DNA of 64,000 bases from Thalassia testudinum (GCA_037157565.1 JAZHRO010000002.1:75566001-75630000); one strand, 5' to 3'; shown: positions 22,801 to 35,282, numbered from the stretch's first letter. Notes: generated by a model from the letters alone, not told the origin. Translations and numbers: made by a program.

Positions 22801-24598
22801 CACAAGCTAAGAAGCCCTCACACCCCTGGCTCAAAAGCCTTGCCGCCCGAAGTGCCGAAATGCACCTGAAACCTCCGTCCACTGGCTGCCCGTGAAACTC
22901 GAAGGAAGGCAACTCCGGAATGGAGAAGACAATCTTCCTCTCAAAGTAGTCTACCAAGGCGTGGTAAGCGGACAGCCAATCCATCCCCAGGATCACCCCA
23001 AAGTCCTCCATCTGTATCATAATCAGGTCAGCTGGCAGGCTGTGTCCCCCGATGCTGACCCCGCAACCCGTGTACACCTCCTCAGCTACAAACAGCTGAC
23101 CACTCGGACCCCTGATTACGAACGGGTTCTCTAACAATGTATAATCCTGGTTCAAACTAACTGCGAAACTGTCTGCGACAAACGAGTGTGTAGCGCCGGA
23201 ATCGAAAAGCGTGTAAACGAGTCTGCCAGAAACTGAAACCATACCTGCTACCACGGATCCCGAAGCTCTGGCGTCCCTGTGTGTTAGGGCGTTGATACGC
23301 CCCTCAGCTCTAGGTGCGGACGAAGCAGCCACACTCTGCGTCGGACGAGTAGGTGCTGGCCGGTACCCTCCTCGCGACTGCGGTCCTCCTCCTCGCGCCT
23401 GGAAATCGCGGCCTCCTACGCGCCCTCCAGTGCTCTGCGCGGGAAGTATCTGCTGACCTCCTGCCCTAGATGGGCAGTCCCTCCTGACGTGGCCCGGCTG
23501 GCCACACTGGTAGCAGAGGGGAACCCGACTCCCGCCCTCAGTGAGTCCCTGCTGTCGGCTCGGCGGGGGTCCGGTGCTGGCGACTGGCCCCTGTCGAGGG
23601 CCCCCAAAGGCCACTGATGGCCCTGCACAACGTGACGGCTCTCCTGCGGACGCCACGTGTCTCCGTTCTCGCCGGCCCTGTGAGAAGTCTGGCTGAAAGG
23701 GCCTCTTCCGCCCGCCGTCGGTCTCTCGCGCGGACGGGTTGGTCTCCTCGTAAGTCATGGCTGCCTCTACCACCCTCGAAAACGTCGGCAGCTTCAGGGG
23801 TTTGACATACCCCCGGATCGCAGGCCGGAGCCCCTCGGTGAACCTCCAAAGGCGCTCCTCCTCAGTGGCTACCGCTGTCGCTGCAAAGCGGGACAGCTCC
23901 AAGAAACGCGTGCGGTACGCGCTCACGGTCATCGTCCCTTGGCGGAGAGTGTGGAACTCCCGCCTCCTCTGGTCCTGCCACGTCTGGGGAAAGTACTGCT
24001 CGCAGAAGAGGGTGACGAACTGGTCCCACGTCGGCTCGTCCCTCTCCTGTCCCCGGACCGCCCTCCACCACCGGTGTGCCGCACTCTCCAGCTGGTACGT
24101 GGCAAAGGCCACGCGGCACTCCACCGGGGGGCGAAGGGTGTCGAAGATCTTCTCCAGCTGCTCAAGCCAGTCCTTTGCCTCGGTCGGGTCCTCATCCCCC
24201 TTGAAGGAGGGGGGCTTCAGCTTCCGGAACTGTCCGAAAAGCTCGAAGTGGTGCTGTAGGGGAGGTGCTGGTGCACCTCCAGGCGAAGGTGCCTCGTGTA
24301 CAGAAGTGTCGGAGGAAGGTGGGGGCGGCAGGGGCCCATCCCCTCCCTCGTGTCCAGCGCCGCGTCCGTCGCGTGGTCCCACAGAGGACTCCCCCTCTGC
24401 AACCCCAGGAGGAGGTGCTCGGGGCGGTGGGTGGAGCTCCTCTCGTACAATATCCCGTATCAGTCTGGCGAGGTCCTGGGCCTGGATGCCAGGGAGTGGT
24501 GGCTGGTCCACCGAGACGTCAACGACAGCACGTCCACCTCGCCGACCTCGCCCTCGGCCGCGCCCGCGGCCAGTCTCGCCAGTCCCACGACGAGGCAT
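19835..24598 (-). CDS. Gag-pol polyprotein of chromovirus copy 1
   Basis: One open frame carries all retrotransposon proteins. The ATG at 24658 opens 1,607 codons; I prefer Met21 at 24598 because '[10 protein letters not shown]' looks like a chromovirus Gag start. Numbering from 24658: Gag about 137-306; CCHC knuckle Cys382, Cys385, His390, Cys395; protease DSGA at 486-489; reverse transcriptase about 690-870 with FIDD at 820-823; RNase H with Asp969, Glu1006, Asp1031; integrase zinc finger His1182, His1189, Cys1219, Cys1222; catalytic Asp1252, Asp1313 and Glu1349, the last two 35 residues apart; GPF at 1487-1489; C-terminal chromodomain about 1544-1591. The chromodomain and domain order fit Tekay/Del chromoviruses, whose chromodomain is thought to steer integration to marked chromatin. 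No premature stop. Its promoter LTR is truncated. Confidence 0.93.
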   Translation of the reverse strand: MPRRGTGETGRGRGRGRGRRGGRAVVDVSVDQPPLPGIQAQDLARLIRDIVREELHPPPRAPPPGVAEGESSVGPRDGRGAGHEGGDGPLPPPPSSDTSVHEAPSPGGAPAPPLQHHFELFGQFRKLKPPSFKGDEDPTEAKDWLEQLEKIFDTLRPPVECRVAFATYQLESAAHRWWRAVRGQERDEPTWDQFVTLFCEQYFPQTWQDQRRREFHTLRQGTMTVSAYRTRFLELSRFAATAVATEEERLWRFTEGLRPAIRGYVKPLKLPTFSRVVEAAMTYEETNPSARETDGGRKRPFQPDFSQGRRERRHVASAGEPSRCAGPSVAFGGPRQGPVASTGPPPSRQQGLTEGGSRVPLCYQCGQPGHVRRDCPSRAGGQQILPAQSTGGRVGGRDFQARGGGPQSRGGYRPAPTRPTQSVAASSAPRAEGRINALTHRDARASGSVVAGMVSVSGRLVYTLFDSGATHSFVADSFAVSLNQDYTLLENPFVIRGPSGQLFVAEEVYTGCGVSIGGHSLPADLIMIQMEDFGVILGMDWLSAYHALVDYFERKIVFSIPELPSFEFHGQPVDGGFRCISALRAARLLSQGCEGFLACVVAEHSPVADFQSIPVVREYPDVFPDELPGLPPEREIEFEISLVPGTSPISTAPYRMAPLELRELKSQLQDLLEKGFVRPSASPWGAPVLFVKKKDGTLRLCVDYRQLNRVTIKNRYPLPRIDDLFDQLRGATVFSKIDLRSGYHQLRIRETDVSKTAFRTRYGHYEFLVMPFGLTNAPAAFMDLMNRVFRPYLDQFVVVFIDDVLIYSRDRTQHGQHLRMVLDTLRRRRLYAKYSKCEFWLREVTFLGHVISGDGLAVDPAKVEAVLRWERPRSVTEIRSFLGLAGYYRRFIRGFSQIARPMTQLTRKDVPFAWTDACEACFLELKERLTSAPVLTIPDSSGGFVVYTDASLQGLGGVLMQRGHVVAYASRQLKPHEHTYPTHDLELAAVVFTLKTWRHYLYGETFEIFTDHKSLRYLFDQKELNMRQRRWLELLKDYDCSISYHPGKANVVADALSRKAPARLASLQLQSWSLLEEVGSWRPLELRGYCGAVTVTRQTRPELIDRIITGQMADPYLQSLRDRVLSGDPGDFSFTDQVLRLRGRLCVPRDEELLRELLTEAHGSRFTIHPGNTKMYHDLRREFWWRGMKRDVGEFVQQCLVCQQVKAEHQRPAGPLQPLPVPEWKWESITMDLVVGLPVTQRGHDAVWVIVDRLTKTVRFLPIRVTLGPAQLAERYIRDVVRLHGVPREIVSDRDTRFTSQFWAEFQQALGTRLRFSTAYHPQTDGQSERTIQTLEDLLRACVLDWRGSWEEHLPLAEFAYNNSYHSSIGMAPYEALYGRKCTAPLSWVEVGTKWEVGPRLIRQSQEVVEQIHKRLRTVRSRQKSYADRRRREVQFEVGDHVFLRVSPVKGLQRFGVRGKLASRFVGPFEVLERVGPVAYRLALPPQLSGVHDVFHVSNLRKYVADPSHVLSHESVEVSDDLTYPERPVQILDRAVRRLRRKQVPLVKVLWRSQRYEEATWEPEAAMRERYPELFAGTSFRTDFGPL

Positions 24599-24762
24599 CT
24601 CCTGCAAGGAGACACGAAACAAAACGGAAACGTCAAAACAGACGGTACCTAACAACACTTCTAAGAGCTCATATCAAGAGATATGTTGTGGTGGCTACTC
24701 TAGCTATAAACATGTGAATTGGTTATTTTCCAGTCAGTTGGTTCACTTCTTGGGACGACCTT

Positions 24763-24774
24763 GCTCTGATACCA
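24763..24774 (-). other. Primer binding site of chromovirus copy 1 (initiator tRNA-Met)
   Basis: TGGTATCAGAGC on the minus strand, 3 bases from the LTR edge at 24778. It is a perfect match to the usual plant initiator-Met site. Confidence 0.93.
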
Positions 24775-24777
24775 TCT

Positions 24778-25478
24778 TGTAACGACCCGGTTCCTGAGTC
24801 CCTACGAGACACGAGAACCGGACCGACTCGACTAATCCCAAGACCTAGTCATCCAACGAGGAAGTAACCAAAAGACAGTAAAATAAACCACATTCAGCAT
24901 GAATATAACTAACAGTAAGAAAGTACAGCAGTAAGGAAAGAAACTACTACAGTAGGCACCACCACAACAGTAAAACAACATTTATCATATAATAAAAACT
25001 GCAGGTAAAGAAGGTACAGCGGAAACAAAACTACTCACTAGAATAGAAACAAAAAAAGGGGTACAAAGCTGTGGTAACTCTACTGGACCCTACTCGGCCC
25101 AGCGTCCTCTGCAGCCGCCGACCCTGGCTGCTCAACACCTGGTCCTGAAAAAGGTAACGAGTGTAACACGTCAGCAAAACGCTGAGTAGAGTGGCAACTA
25201 ACTAAAGGCAACAGTAGAGTGTACAGGAGCTGTTATGTTCTATTACTTCCTTTATTTACATCTTTCAATTTTTCTTACTATTTCATTTATTTCTCAGATC
25301 CTTTACTTGATCTCGAATGTCCTCGTGGGAACGATCTTGATTGCAGTCTTTTCCAAAAGTAGAAGTAGCACGTGGTGCTCTCCTGGCCGGGAGAGTCTCC
25401 CGTGGTGATCCTACCCTCAGTCAACCACCCCAAGGTCACTGACAGACGTAACGGTGACTACGGCACGCGCTCGTTACA
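24778..25478 (-). repeat. Truncated 5' LTR of chromovirus copy 1 (701 bp)
   Basis: It matches 17075-17767 of the 3' LTR, then jumps from 'cggcacgcgc' straight to the final 'tcgttaca'. About 1,973 bp are missing: all of U3, the palindrome arrays, the TATA-like site and most of R. The join lies at GCACGCGC, a sequence also present just before the LTR end, so a microhomology deletion is likely. The outer 8 bp and the TGGCC duplication are intact, so the loss came after insertion. Confidence 0.9.
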
Positions 25479-25483
25479 TGGCC

Positions 25484-25930
25484 TCATAGCAGTGAGGGGG
25501 TATTGAGGTGTCACCTAATTAGGTATGGGCTTGTAAATCATAAGTTTTCCTAGAGAGTCAAGTCCTTATATTACATTTTTGTTACTAAATGCTACATGCT
25601 TATCAAATTCATTAAGAATTTCTGAACTATATTTATTGGAGCTACTAACAGTGCCCTGCATCTCACCGGATAATTGGAAACTATTTCACCATGTTATTTT
25701 TCCTAAATTTTGTGGATTGTAACTATTAATCAACTACTTTATTGAATTTCTTTCTTGCTTACATGAGGTATATTTGGTTAGCCTGAAGAGATAATTCAAT
25801 GTTAATGAAAATCACTACATTATATTAGAATAAATAAAGAATGCTTCAAATGTTTTCGTATTAATATTTAGTATGCTTTTAATGTAATATGATTTCCTAA
25901 TACATTTTATTTTCACATGCACTTAGGAGG
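25484..25930. other. Unassigned AT-rich DNA between chromovirus copy 1 and the transposase relic
   Basis: This continues the DNA that chromovirus copy 1 interrupted. No ORF or repeat was recognised; it may be the 5' part of the CACTA element whose transposase follows. Confidence 0.4.
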
Positions 25931-26900
25931 ATGGATTATTTGAATGATAAAAGTTGAATGTACTCCATCATTAATAGATTCCACAGTCAAACATTTCAAT
26001 CTGGGATTAGAAAGTTTATCGAGTTTGCAACGAAGAATTTGAAAGATCATCTAGAGGGGATCATTCATTGCCCTTGTAAGAAGTGTGACAATAGATATAA
26101 TAAAAACATTGAAGAGGTTTTTGAGCACGTGGTACTACAGGGATTCACTTCTAATTATCTTACTTAGATACAACATGGAGAGTTGAAACATAAACAGTAT
26201 GAATGTGATCCCCCAATATATGGAGAACACAAATGATAACATTCATGATTTGTTAGAAGATGCTTTTGGAATTCATGGGAATGAGAGCAGCATCAATGAT
26301 GTGGAAGAACCTATCAATAAGGATGCAAAAAAAAATTTTAAGTTACTCAAACAGGCAGATGAGCCCCTTTATGTTGGATGTGAAAAATGCAATAAACTTT
26401 CATTTATTGTTAAATTGCTACATCTAAAAGTTTTGTATGGTTAAGGTGACAAATCCCTCTCTGAGACATCAAGTCTTTTCAATGATGTGCTTCCTAATGG
26501 ATTAGAAAGCTTACCATCTTCTTATTATGAAGCGATATATGTAGTTTGAGAGCTTGGCCTTCATTACAAGAAAATTGATGCATGTCATAATGATTGCATA
26601 CTATTTTGGAAAGAGTTTGAAGATAAAGACATACGTAAACATTGTCAAGGTCTTAGGTATGAGGATGGTTCTACATTGAGGGGGAAATAAAAGATTCATG
26701 TTAAAGGTTTGAGGCATTTTCCATTGATTCCAAAATTACAAGGGATGTTCATGAATGAGAAGCTTATTAAAGATATAAGATGACATGAGTATGAGAGAGT
26801 AGATGATAGATCATACTTTACTAATGTTAGATTCATGGTAATAATGGCACAAATACATTTGGTTAGCTCATATTATATATATCTTCATCTAGGTCAGATT
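25931..26900 (+). pseudogene. CACTA (En/Spm) TNP2-type transposase pseudogene, N-terminal part
   Basis: The N-terminal part of the transposase that cuts and moves CACTA elements. The ATG at 25931 opens 'MDYLNDKS', then a stop where the family has Trp, then the zinc-binding transposase-associated domain with 'CPCKKC' and 'EEVFEHVV'. A frameshift near 26190 leads to 'LSFIVKLLHLKVLYG', 'YKKIDACHNDC' and 'FWKEFED', all TNP2 hallmarks. At least five in-frame stops break it, several at codons where the family has Trp (TGG). The catalytic transposase_21 part is missing after about 26900. I saw no CACTA ends around it. Confidence 0.85.
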
Positions 26901-26959
26901 GCATGCAATGTGGATTATTTATGTGTTAATGAGCTTATTCTTTGCTTAGAGTAGTAATT

Positions 26960-28620
26960 CATGCTTATTCTATAGGTTGAGTTTGGTTGAAAAGTAAAAA
27001 CGGGAGTTAGAATCAATCAGTAGCAATATCGGAGCCAGAAATGGAGTCAAAACCCGTAAAACCTTGATTTTCATGCAAAACCCTTACCATGGCCTCCACC
27101 ATCATGTGGTCCACGTCCAAGATGGTCCTCCACCATAAAAATCCTCTTTTAAAATTGTATAATATTATTTGTATTCAAATCAATCAAGTTCATAATCAAC
27201 TCCATCGATAACTTGATTGATTTTTTGTTCCTAAAATCATGCAACTTGACCATGCCACCATTTCCACCTAATTTTGTTCACACCTCCATCACCATAGAAC
27301 CAAATTCCATGCAAATGGCCTTCACCTTACCATATTACATGTCCACCTTGGATTCTAGAAAGTCTACTTTCCAAATTCAATATTCCTACTTTCTAAAATC
27401 TAGGAATCCTAATCCTAATTAAAGTCCTAATCTGATTTTCCTAAACTATGACCTAAATTCCTAGCTAGGTCACCTTATGGCCAGCCAACACCCTCTATAT
27501 AAACCCCCATACAAGTCCATGTGGTCCCCCAAAGGCCCCATTTTAGGCCAAGCTTACCTCCCTTGCCTGCATTGCCTACAACCAACACCAACCAAAACCC
27601 TAATCCTCTATAATTTCCCAATGCCCACCATCATTCTCCACAAGCCAAGGTCATCCACCAGCACCATCACACAACCTTGGCCAACCACCTTGAAGCTTTC
27701 CCTTGCCTTGGATGCCCCTTTTCATGTCTCTACTTTAGTGGACTATTATTAAACCTAAAATTGCTAGATCATGCATATTAATACTCTTAATATTTGAATG
27801 TTAGTATGAAATAAGATTATATCAATTAATCTAAATTGCATTCAATTATGTGTCAGTTCGCATAATGTATTTAAATTTAGAATAAATGTATGCATGCATA
27901 AAGGATGTATGCAGGTTTAGAATAATTGTATTTGGGTTTTCTCACATATTTTGGTGTCACATATTTTTATCTATCCCTTGAATAATGTTGTGTTTTAATC
28001 TCAATTGCAAGAGGCTATTTTTGGTAATCCAATTGGAAAGAAATTCCTCCATGGCCTTGGACTCCTTCGCAATTCACCCCTACCAATTTTGTTGGTGCCA
28101 TCTCATTTGGCATCCAAAAGAGTGTTTGAAAAGGGCTTCAATGGGATCCAAGATATACATTTCAAGGGGGTGTTACCAATTTTGAATGGTGCCTCAACGC
28201 CTCCTTTTGAGGAGAAAAGAAAAGTGGTGCATAAGGGAGAGGAATCCTTCCTCAACCCCTTCCACTCGTCCACCCTCCTCCTCCTCTCCTCTTCCACCAC
28301 CAGATGTCCATCTTCTTCTTCTCAGCCATGGGTAGAGAGGCACTACCATCACCAACCCTTTTCCACTCCATGGAGTTGTGTGGGTGAGGCACCACCCCAT
28401 CACCCCCTTGTCGCACAATAGTTGTGCACGCCATGTCGTACATCTTGGAGAAGTGAAGCTCTCGCCATCATCTCTACGCCAAAGAGGAGGAGTACCATGT
28501 CATTGGTGGTGACAGCACTAGACAATTCCACCATTACAAAGGCTTTATCTTCACCCTTTTGCTATTTCATTTCTTATCTCGTTTGATGTATGAACTTGAT
28601 CTCTAAGATTGAATAAAAAT
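26960..28620 (+). other. Unassigned region resembling a plus-strand LTR
   Basis: A TATA box 'ctctatataaac' at about 27493 is followed by a pyrimidine-rich leader, a CT/CA-rich block (28240-28420) and 'tcttatggatcgacgcc' near 28638, which recalls a U5 end. No second copy, primer site or firm termini were found. The ORFs at 27477-27752 and 28005-28421 resemble no known protein and are probably chance. Confidence 0.3.
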
Positions 28621-28956
28621 AATTATAAAGCTGATGCTTTTCTTATGGATCGACGCCTACTTATACATGGTTATATATATTCTTGTTGATGCATGATCTC
28701 GCTAATCGTAACGATCAATCAAGTTGATTTTCAAAAATTTGAGTAATGAGCAAACCCATCAAATTTTGCACTAAAATTTGTTGAATGATCTAAAAAATTC
28801 TTTTAGTGTCAATGGGTCAAACCTGAAACTGAAAAAAAAAATTTCGAATTCTAGGAATTTTATTGAGTCTAGAGAAGTGTAATCATCAAATACAGGCTCA
28901 GAATCACAGCTCAGATCTAAAATATGGTTCTCATCACATTGGGCCTCATGATCATC

Positions 28957-29734
28957 TCAAATAGATTCAAATCTAGATTCTAGGTCAGGGTTAGGAATTG
29001 GGTCACTAAAATCTAGACATGGTTCTATTGGGATGTCAAAATCACTCTCAAAGATTACTCTAATAGGATAAGGTTCGGGAATTACATCCTCGAGAGGTTC
29101 TAATTCAAGCTCATCACAGGTGTTTGGGAAATCAAGGCATGATGGACCAACTTCATGGCTTTCTAAGGTTGGTTCAGAATTGGGAACACCTGTAATTGGA
29201 TCCACCCAACCAACATCAAGATTAGGTATGCCATTCTACACAAAGTTTGCATTTGATTTCATTTAGGTTGGGGGTCCACAACAACCTCTATTTTCAAATT
29301 CGGGCTCTGGGAAATCACATTGATCCTCAACATTGCTCCAAGATGTCTCATCAATTTCTGAATGTTGATATGGGTATTTTTTATCAATGGCTTGTTGTAA
29401 CATATTTAGCATATACCTATGTTTCTCAATGAGACCCTGGTGTATCTCCCAAAGTTGTGGATTTGACAAACACTGTATATACTCAATATTGTGGATTTGA
29501 CAAACATTTTATATACTCAGTATTGTGCAATCTCTCTAATTCAATGTATTCTGTCAAAATATCATCCTGGGTTGAATCATGTGTCATTTTTGTAAATATC
29601 ATTCTAGCACTGTTCATAATGTGGGTTGTTGTTTCCGATACATTAACCTGAATGTTCCTAGATGAATATGAGGTTTTGTAATATTCATTATGATATCTAA
29701 GAGTAGACTCGAACATTTTCTCTTTCATGCTCAT
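28957..29734 (-). pseudogene. Broken acidic ORF of element A2
   Basis: Three pieces read in succession: 83 codons (29734-29483), then, after a frame change, 68 codons (29469-29263) and 82 codons (29205-28957) in one frame separated by a stop. The product starts with a helical, mixed-charge section and becomes rich in Glu, Asp and Pro ('LELEPLEDVIPEPYP'). I see no zinc knuckle, protease or RT motif. The layout resembles the acidic ORF of element B (38364), but direct homology is not obvious. Function unknown; it may be a divergent Gag-like protein of a non-autonomous element. Confidence 0.4.
29456..29525. repeat. Short tandem duplication, about 35 bp x 2
   Basis: 'gtggatttgacaaacac' with 'tatatactca' occurs twice in succession with a few mismatches. 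It lies inside the acidic-ORF relic, at the change of frame. Confidence 0.8.
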
Positions 29735-30869
29735 TTGGGATTCAGGTTTCCTAAATAGTTGTCAGGTTGCATTTTCAAATCAGGTGGTGGATCAAGATGT
29801 AGAATCAAATTCAGGTCCAGATCGAATTGATTAGATCAAATCAGAACTTTCCTCATGAAGATCAACTCCAATGGAGGCTTCTAGGTCAAAAACCTAGGGA
29901 CCTTTCATGTGTATGTGCTTTAGAGAATAAATGAGGGACTGGATGTTTATTGGACCCAATCAAGGGACCCAAAGATTTTTGGATGACTAAGACTATTTCG
30001 AGGTAGATGATACCTTTAAATAAAAAATTCACACACCCCAGAATTATTTGGGCAATCAGGAAGGGAGAGTCCCGCAAAGACCCCTACATGGTAAAGCATC
30101 CCCCTGGGTTGCAGGGTTTCCCACACCTGACCTTCCTTATCACTGTGGTTCCAAGTAGACAAGAATGTATGAATTATAGCCTTAAGTTTACCAATTTTAG
30201 TCCTAATTTGTGCCTTAACTTTCACTTGATTTAGAAGTTGATTCAATTTGTGACCTAATCTGGAGGTTGATTGACACATAAAGTGGACCAACTTCACTTA
30301 ACCTGCCCTAAAAATTGAGGATGAAATTTGGGTCAAGACCCAAAATCACCCTAAATTAACTCTTAGTGGGAGTGTCAATTTCCTTTAATGCAGGAAAATG
30401 TGTACTAACACTTTACAACCCTAAGGTGGAAACCCTAATTGCCTCTATTTCAAGTCCAATTTGATCTCAAATATGACACCTTGGACTCAAACAAGAAAGT
30501 GAGTAGTTCAAGATGTCGAGAATTTAAGCATAAATCCCTAATAGGTATAGGAAATTGAGATGGGGATTTTCTAATTAAATCATCTCACTTCAATCAGATT
30601 TAAATCAAGTTCACAAATCAGGAATCTTTTTGCCTTGAAATGATAATTACTAGAAAAATAAGGCAAGTGGATCCTAATAGATTTTGTTTCCTTTTTCTCT
30701 TTCCCAAGATTAAGAAGTTGATTAGGGAAGAGAAATTTTACCTACCCCTGGAGTGGTTGATTGCACGAAAGATCTTCTCATGATGTACCTCGCAAAATCA
30801 TAGCAAAACAAATAGGGCAAGTTAGTAATAAGCTCAATCAAATATGACTAGTGGTGAATTACGCCTTGC

Positions 30870-30887
30870 TCCTCGGTAACAATGCCA
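30870..30887 (-). other. Primer binding site of A2 (tRNA-Asp-like)
   Basis: TGGCATTGTTACCGAGGA on the minus strand, 3 bases from the LTR at 30891; a diverged counterpart of the site at 1044. Confidence 0.6.
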
Positions 30888-30890
30888 AAA

Positions 30891-33548
30891 TGTTTATCAT
30901 GAGAATCGTCATTTTAAGAAATATGCATTGTAGTATAAGAAGAAATTCCCACAAACACTCAAATTTATAAACTAGAAATCGATGTGAGTCTGAGGTCGTT
31001 CACAGGGAGTAAATATGGAATTCACAACACTAATCGCATTCAGAAATAATCAGCACAATCATAGAGATATGCAATAGGAATTAATAATAAAAAATAAATG
31101 CAATATCAGCCCAAATTAAATCTCAAGAAGTCATGGGATAAAAAGAATAAAAGCTCAAAACAATGGTGATTTAAATCACCAATTATTCCCTTCAATCAAA
31201 GTGCAACCCTAGCATTCAATTCAAATAAATATTTCAATCGTAATCCAAATCATATGTCAGCCAAGAACTCAAATATGTCCACAGTAATCCTCAATCAAAC
31301 ATCGTACATAAGGCTCAGATGCCTTAAGTGATCACAAAGCACAACAGGAGAAACCCCACAAAGGCACGAAGCATAGCTAAGGCACAAGGGCAACCACAAA
31401 GTAAGCCTTCTTCCTCAGAAGCTAAGTGTTAAGATTTTAAGCATGCACCCCGAGGATCCATAGTGCAAAACCCTCCCCCACCCTACTCAGTATTTCTCCT
31501 CTTATCTCTCTCTAATCGGGTAAACGGGCATGCACAGTAATCAGAAAATTGGGTCATGAACAAAGACCCGGCTCACCGGCAGTGGGCGATGAGCGAGAAG
31601 TGTATAGGTATGTGAGGCGGGGACCTCACCCCCACTGTGAGAGGCAATAAGGCATATATATTTTTTCCTTTCATATGGCATCTTTATTCTCTATTTCCAC
31701 GATGTGGCACTAAAGAGTGCATTTTCCTTTGAGCTGCAGCAGGTGGGAGAAGTTCCTCTAATTGATGCTGTTGCAGCTGCTTGTTCCTCAATTACGACTG
31801 TAGCTAGGTTTGTGGGTGTAGTCCACAACGCCTAGAGGTAGAATCAGGCTTGGGGAGTGGCAGAAGTCGGAAGATGTCGGAGAAGGTAGCGGTGATGGCG
31901 AAGCTCCGTCGATCACCTGCAAGTCAAATACGGGCTCTAGGCCTTAATCATTACATTTAATAGAGTCACCGTGACGCGACGAAGACGATTGTGGTGTTGG
32001 CATGGTGGTTGGAGGTCAGTGGTGACCGGACGATGTTGGAGAAGATGGCAGAGGGATGGGTCGTCCAGTGGGGTGCTTGAGTGGTTAAAAGCACCAATAG
32101 GTAGAGGGCTTTTGGTCTACGTGGATAGGGGGAACTTTTGGTGGTGGTAGCGACTTTTTTAAGTGTGTGTGGTGTGAGAATGGCCACGCCAGAGGCATGG
32201 TCGGAGCCGAAGTAGATGGAGAGGGAGAAGGGTGAACAGTTGTCGAATTATGATCCTAAAGGTTAATTCCTAACTTACGGATAGAGAGGGAGGTAGAGAC
32301 CTACTCTAATGGAAGAATGGGGGAGGAATCCACGGTGGCATGACTTATTGATGCTGTGGACGAAAAACTCTTCGGCGATGAGAAGTGGTGAGGATGAAGG
32401 TGGGGGAAACTCCTACTTTGATTGACAAGGAGCGGACGAACTTGAGGGAAATAGAGGACCTCCCAATTTGATCGTTGGGAGACCTGAAGAAGCTGTGCAA
32501 GAAGCTTGCCGGAGTCATGGTTAGAGATAGCCAGAGGAAGAGGAGGAAGAGGATTCTTAGCCTAGACCGGACTAAGGAGTACGGTTGAAACACAGGAATC
32601 TTTTATAGAGCTCATAATCGAGCTCTAAATGAGGAAGGAGGCTTGATTGGACCTTGGTCTTGAAGGAAAGAAGCCCTCAATTTCCTCAAGCTCATCTGAG
32701 CTCTAGGATCAATTCCAATCCCTCAAATGGGGTTAGTTGGATTCCTGATTGTTTGATCAGCAATCCCTCCAATTTTAGAGGGATTTGGAGTCGAATCGAG
32801 AGAGATCTCTACTCTTAAAGGTCAACGGGCTTGGATTCACACCTGCCATGGTGGTGGGACCCATTTGCAAAGAAGACAAGAAACTTAGGGACCTGAATGA
32901 AAGATATTTTGAAAGGCAGGGACCTAGGTTTGAAGAATAGATTTTTAAGGGACTAGATTGCAAACTAGGTCAAGATGAACTCTGATTGGGCCCAAATTTT
33001 AGCCTTAACCTAATTTAGACCCAAGGAATTTGATGGTGAAGGTGAATTTCAATTTTGACCACATTTGACTTATCAATTTGAATAGAAGCCTAGATTAGGG
33101 CAAAATCCCATTTGAAGCTCAGTTCAAGGTCAAAATGGGTTCAGATGGTCAAACTAAGGGTACCAAACCTCTTAGAATATTTTTCTATGAATTTTAGGAG
33201 GTTTAGATGAATTTTATCCTGACCAGAACCTCCTAAATTCAAGTAGGTCTGAAATTAGGGTTTTGTATATTGTTTTGATTCTCAGAATGCGTGAAACCCT
33301 GTTTCTATCTGTGTGGACTCACTTATTGGACTTTAATTCTCATTTAACCTTCAATTAACCCTTAACAAACCCCGTGGTTACTCTGCAATTGTGATGTGAT
33401 GTTAAAACTATAGAATTAACCTTTTTAATGTTTTCTTCTCAAAATGGATTTGCATGAAATTACAGTTCTCAAGCAATCATGTAAGAGCATTTGTCACTTG
33501 ATTTCAACTAATTCAAGTTAGTTATGGCTAATGATGGTGTTACCATCA
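30891..33548 (-). repeat. 5' LTR of element A2 (2,658 bp)
   Basis: Plus-strand ends are TGTTTATCATG and TGATGGTGTTACCATCA. It shares the U5 motif 'cacagggag' (31012), a TATA box (32601) and the conserved U3 (32980-33548) with A1. The middle, leader-like part is more diverged. ORFs inside are short and unlike known proteins. No partner LTR is in view. Confidence 0.7.
32601..32608 (-). promoter_or_regulatory. LTR TATA box (A2)
   Basis: CTATAAAA on the minus strand, about 940 bp from the U3 end, at the place equivalent to the boxes of A1 and A3. Confidence 0.5.
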
Positions 33549-34339
33549 GGGGGTTATATCTGCTTATTTATAATTAATTACCTACGTCTCTATCAATACA
33601 TAACTTGGTGTCAGGATGAGGGGTCTGATTGTCAAATCACTTAAGCTGGCCAGAAGTCACTCAATTAGCACCTAAACAGTGGTCTCGAAAACACTCCCTT
33701 TGTCTAACGTATCTCAGCCTAACCAAGTTATCTATTTGACACAAGGGTGGATTTATCCATTAGTGTGTCTATATAGTTCAAGGTTTAGGTCCAATAGTGT
33801 TACACTGTAGAGCTAGATTTTACTATTTGATTTGTGCGGGATTATTCTCTCTTCTACTCTCCTAATCCCCTCAATTCTTCTACTAGTTTAGGCTTGGGTG
33901 GAGAACTCTAAATCTTAATCGGTGGGGACCTTTGGATTTTAAATCCAAAAGAAAGTTAGCCTTTGATTCTACATCTGACCTGATGGGTGAACCTTTTGGA
34001 TTTAGTTCGAACCCACCACCACCTCCTCCACTTGGAAATGAGATTGATCCTTTCAAGTTGATCCAATTCCAAATGGATAAGCAGAATCAACATGTTCAAA
34101 AGAAGATTCAGGACTTAATGACATTGATTCTAACTTAGAAATCTCCTCTGACCAATCCCCTTAGGGATTTCTATAATCCCTCCAGTCATACACCTAAACC
34201 TTTAATCCAAATTCCTAATGATAGGGCTAACCCTGAATTGAAACCAAGCCTCATTTACCTATGTTTGTCCTTACTTTAGTACAAGGTAACAATGTTCAAT
34301 TCTATATATTAAGAATCTGGCTATTTATGAGTTTGCTTC
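33549..34339 (+). other. Older DNA split by element C; possible gag 5' relic
   Basis: A 68-codon frame (33932-34138) has a proline run and a Gln-rich helix ('FKLIQFQMDKQNQHVQKK'), which loosely resembles the N-terminal part of plant retroelement Gag proteins. It ends in a stop and carries on broken to the insertion point of element C at 34339. The same DNA resumes at 46961. Assignment is weak. Confidence 0.25.
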
Positions 34340-34769
34340 TATTAGCGTGTGGGTATAAGCCACATGGCAATGCCACATGGCAGAGTCAATGGGCCCATGT
34401 TGGGCTTGTGAACGCATGTGTGTGCGTGTGTGTGTTTGTGTGTGTGTGAGTTTTGGCTTCCAAGCCAAGTTAAGTTGTTTCTTTGATTGGTTAATTAGAG
34501 TCCAAATCCAAATTGAGTCAATTTTGGAATTAGTGACTTACTTTGGTTGAGTTTGTTTAGGAAGTATGATTTGTAATTCCTAAATTAGTTAGGATTGCGA
34601 TTGGGTTTGTGATTGGATTTGGTTCTCCTTAAATAGAGACCAAAATCCACTTATTTTTCTTTGAGTTGCAAATAAACTATTTTCCACATTCAAAAACTCC
34701 CTCCTCTCTCTCTCTCACATCAACTTCTCTCTTTCTACCTTCTCTGTCCATGCATCTCAAATCTTCGCA
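34340..34769 (+). repeat. 5' LTR of element C (430 bp)
   Basis: It runs from TATTAGCGTGTGGG (TG decayed to TA) to ATCTTCGCA. A TATA-like 'ttaaatag' lies at about 34629. A TG-rich stretch (34413-34449) is longer than in the 3' LTR. Confidence 0.88.
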
Positions 34770-34781
34770 TGGTATCAGAGC
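34770..34781 (+). other. Primer binding site of element C (initiator tRNA-Met)
   Basis: TGGTATCAGAGC directly after the LTR end at 34769, the usual copia arrangement. Confidence 0.9.
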
Positions 34782-35282
34782 AGATCGATCGAGTTTATTG
34801 ATCTCGCGTGTATGGAAGAGAGAAGGTGATCTCTCTCTTCATGTATTTTTGTGTGGAGCTAAGTTGATGGTTGATAGGTCCACTTTAGTGGACAAAATTA
34901 AAGTCTAAGTACATGTCATTGAGATAAGGAGTGAATTTAAGATATCCATTATATTAGCAAAATTATGTAAGAGGAAAAATCGTCATTTCATGTATTACAT
35001 AAATTGGATGGAATCCTTTTCAAATTGGAATGCCATTTGATTTATAACATTAAAGGAAAAATTCTCTACTTTCTATGTTGAAGTATTTTCTTTTTCCAAT
35101 GAGAATTATTTTTCATGAAAAATCCTTGTATGGAAGTCTTATGCAAAAGGGCAAAAAAGAAAGGAAAAAAAGAAAGAAGAAAAAGAGAAAGAGCGAACAA
35201 ATCGTCCACCTTCCTCTCTTTCTCCTCCAATCTCTCTCTCCCTCATGAATATTTTCTCTCTCTGATTATTCTCTTTCCTTCT

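Larger units (their letters stand above)
17075..25478 (-). mobile_element. Chromovirus copy 1 (Ty3/gypsy, Tekay/Del-like)
   Basis: A minus-strand LTR retrotransposon with a full 3' LTR (17075-19748), a 5,029-bp internal region, a gag-pol frame, an initiator-Met primer site and a shortened 5' LTR (24778-25478). The 5-bp duplication TGGCC flanks it at 17070-17074 and 25479-25483, so both outer edges are original. The internal region is collinear with copy 2 at a constant offset of 34,789 bp, with no indel seen. Its gag-pol frame is open but the 5' U3 is gone, so transcription from its own promoter is unlikely. Confidence 0.95.
28760..30890 (-). mobile_element. Internal region of Athila/Tat-like element A2
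   Basis: It lies between the unassigned block to the left and the A2 LTR. It has the same leader as A1 (about 29760-30890) and then, reading leftward, a broken acidic ORF. No gag, reverse transcriptase or integrase motif is present, and no left LTR is recognisable, so the element is truncated and probably was non-autonomous. Confidence 0.55.

Noticed and set aside
23757..24782. 341-codon plus-strand ORF, repeated at 58546-59571
   Set aside because: It is the antisense shadow of the GC-rich gag region in both chromovirus copies. The Ser/Arg/Pro composition comes from the other strand, and no domain is seen.
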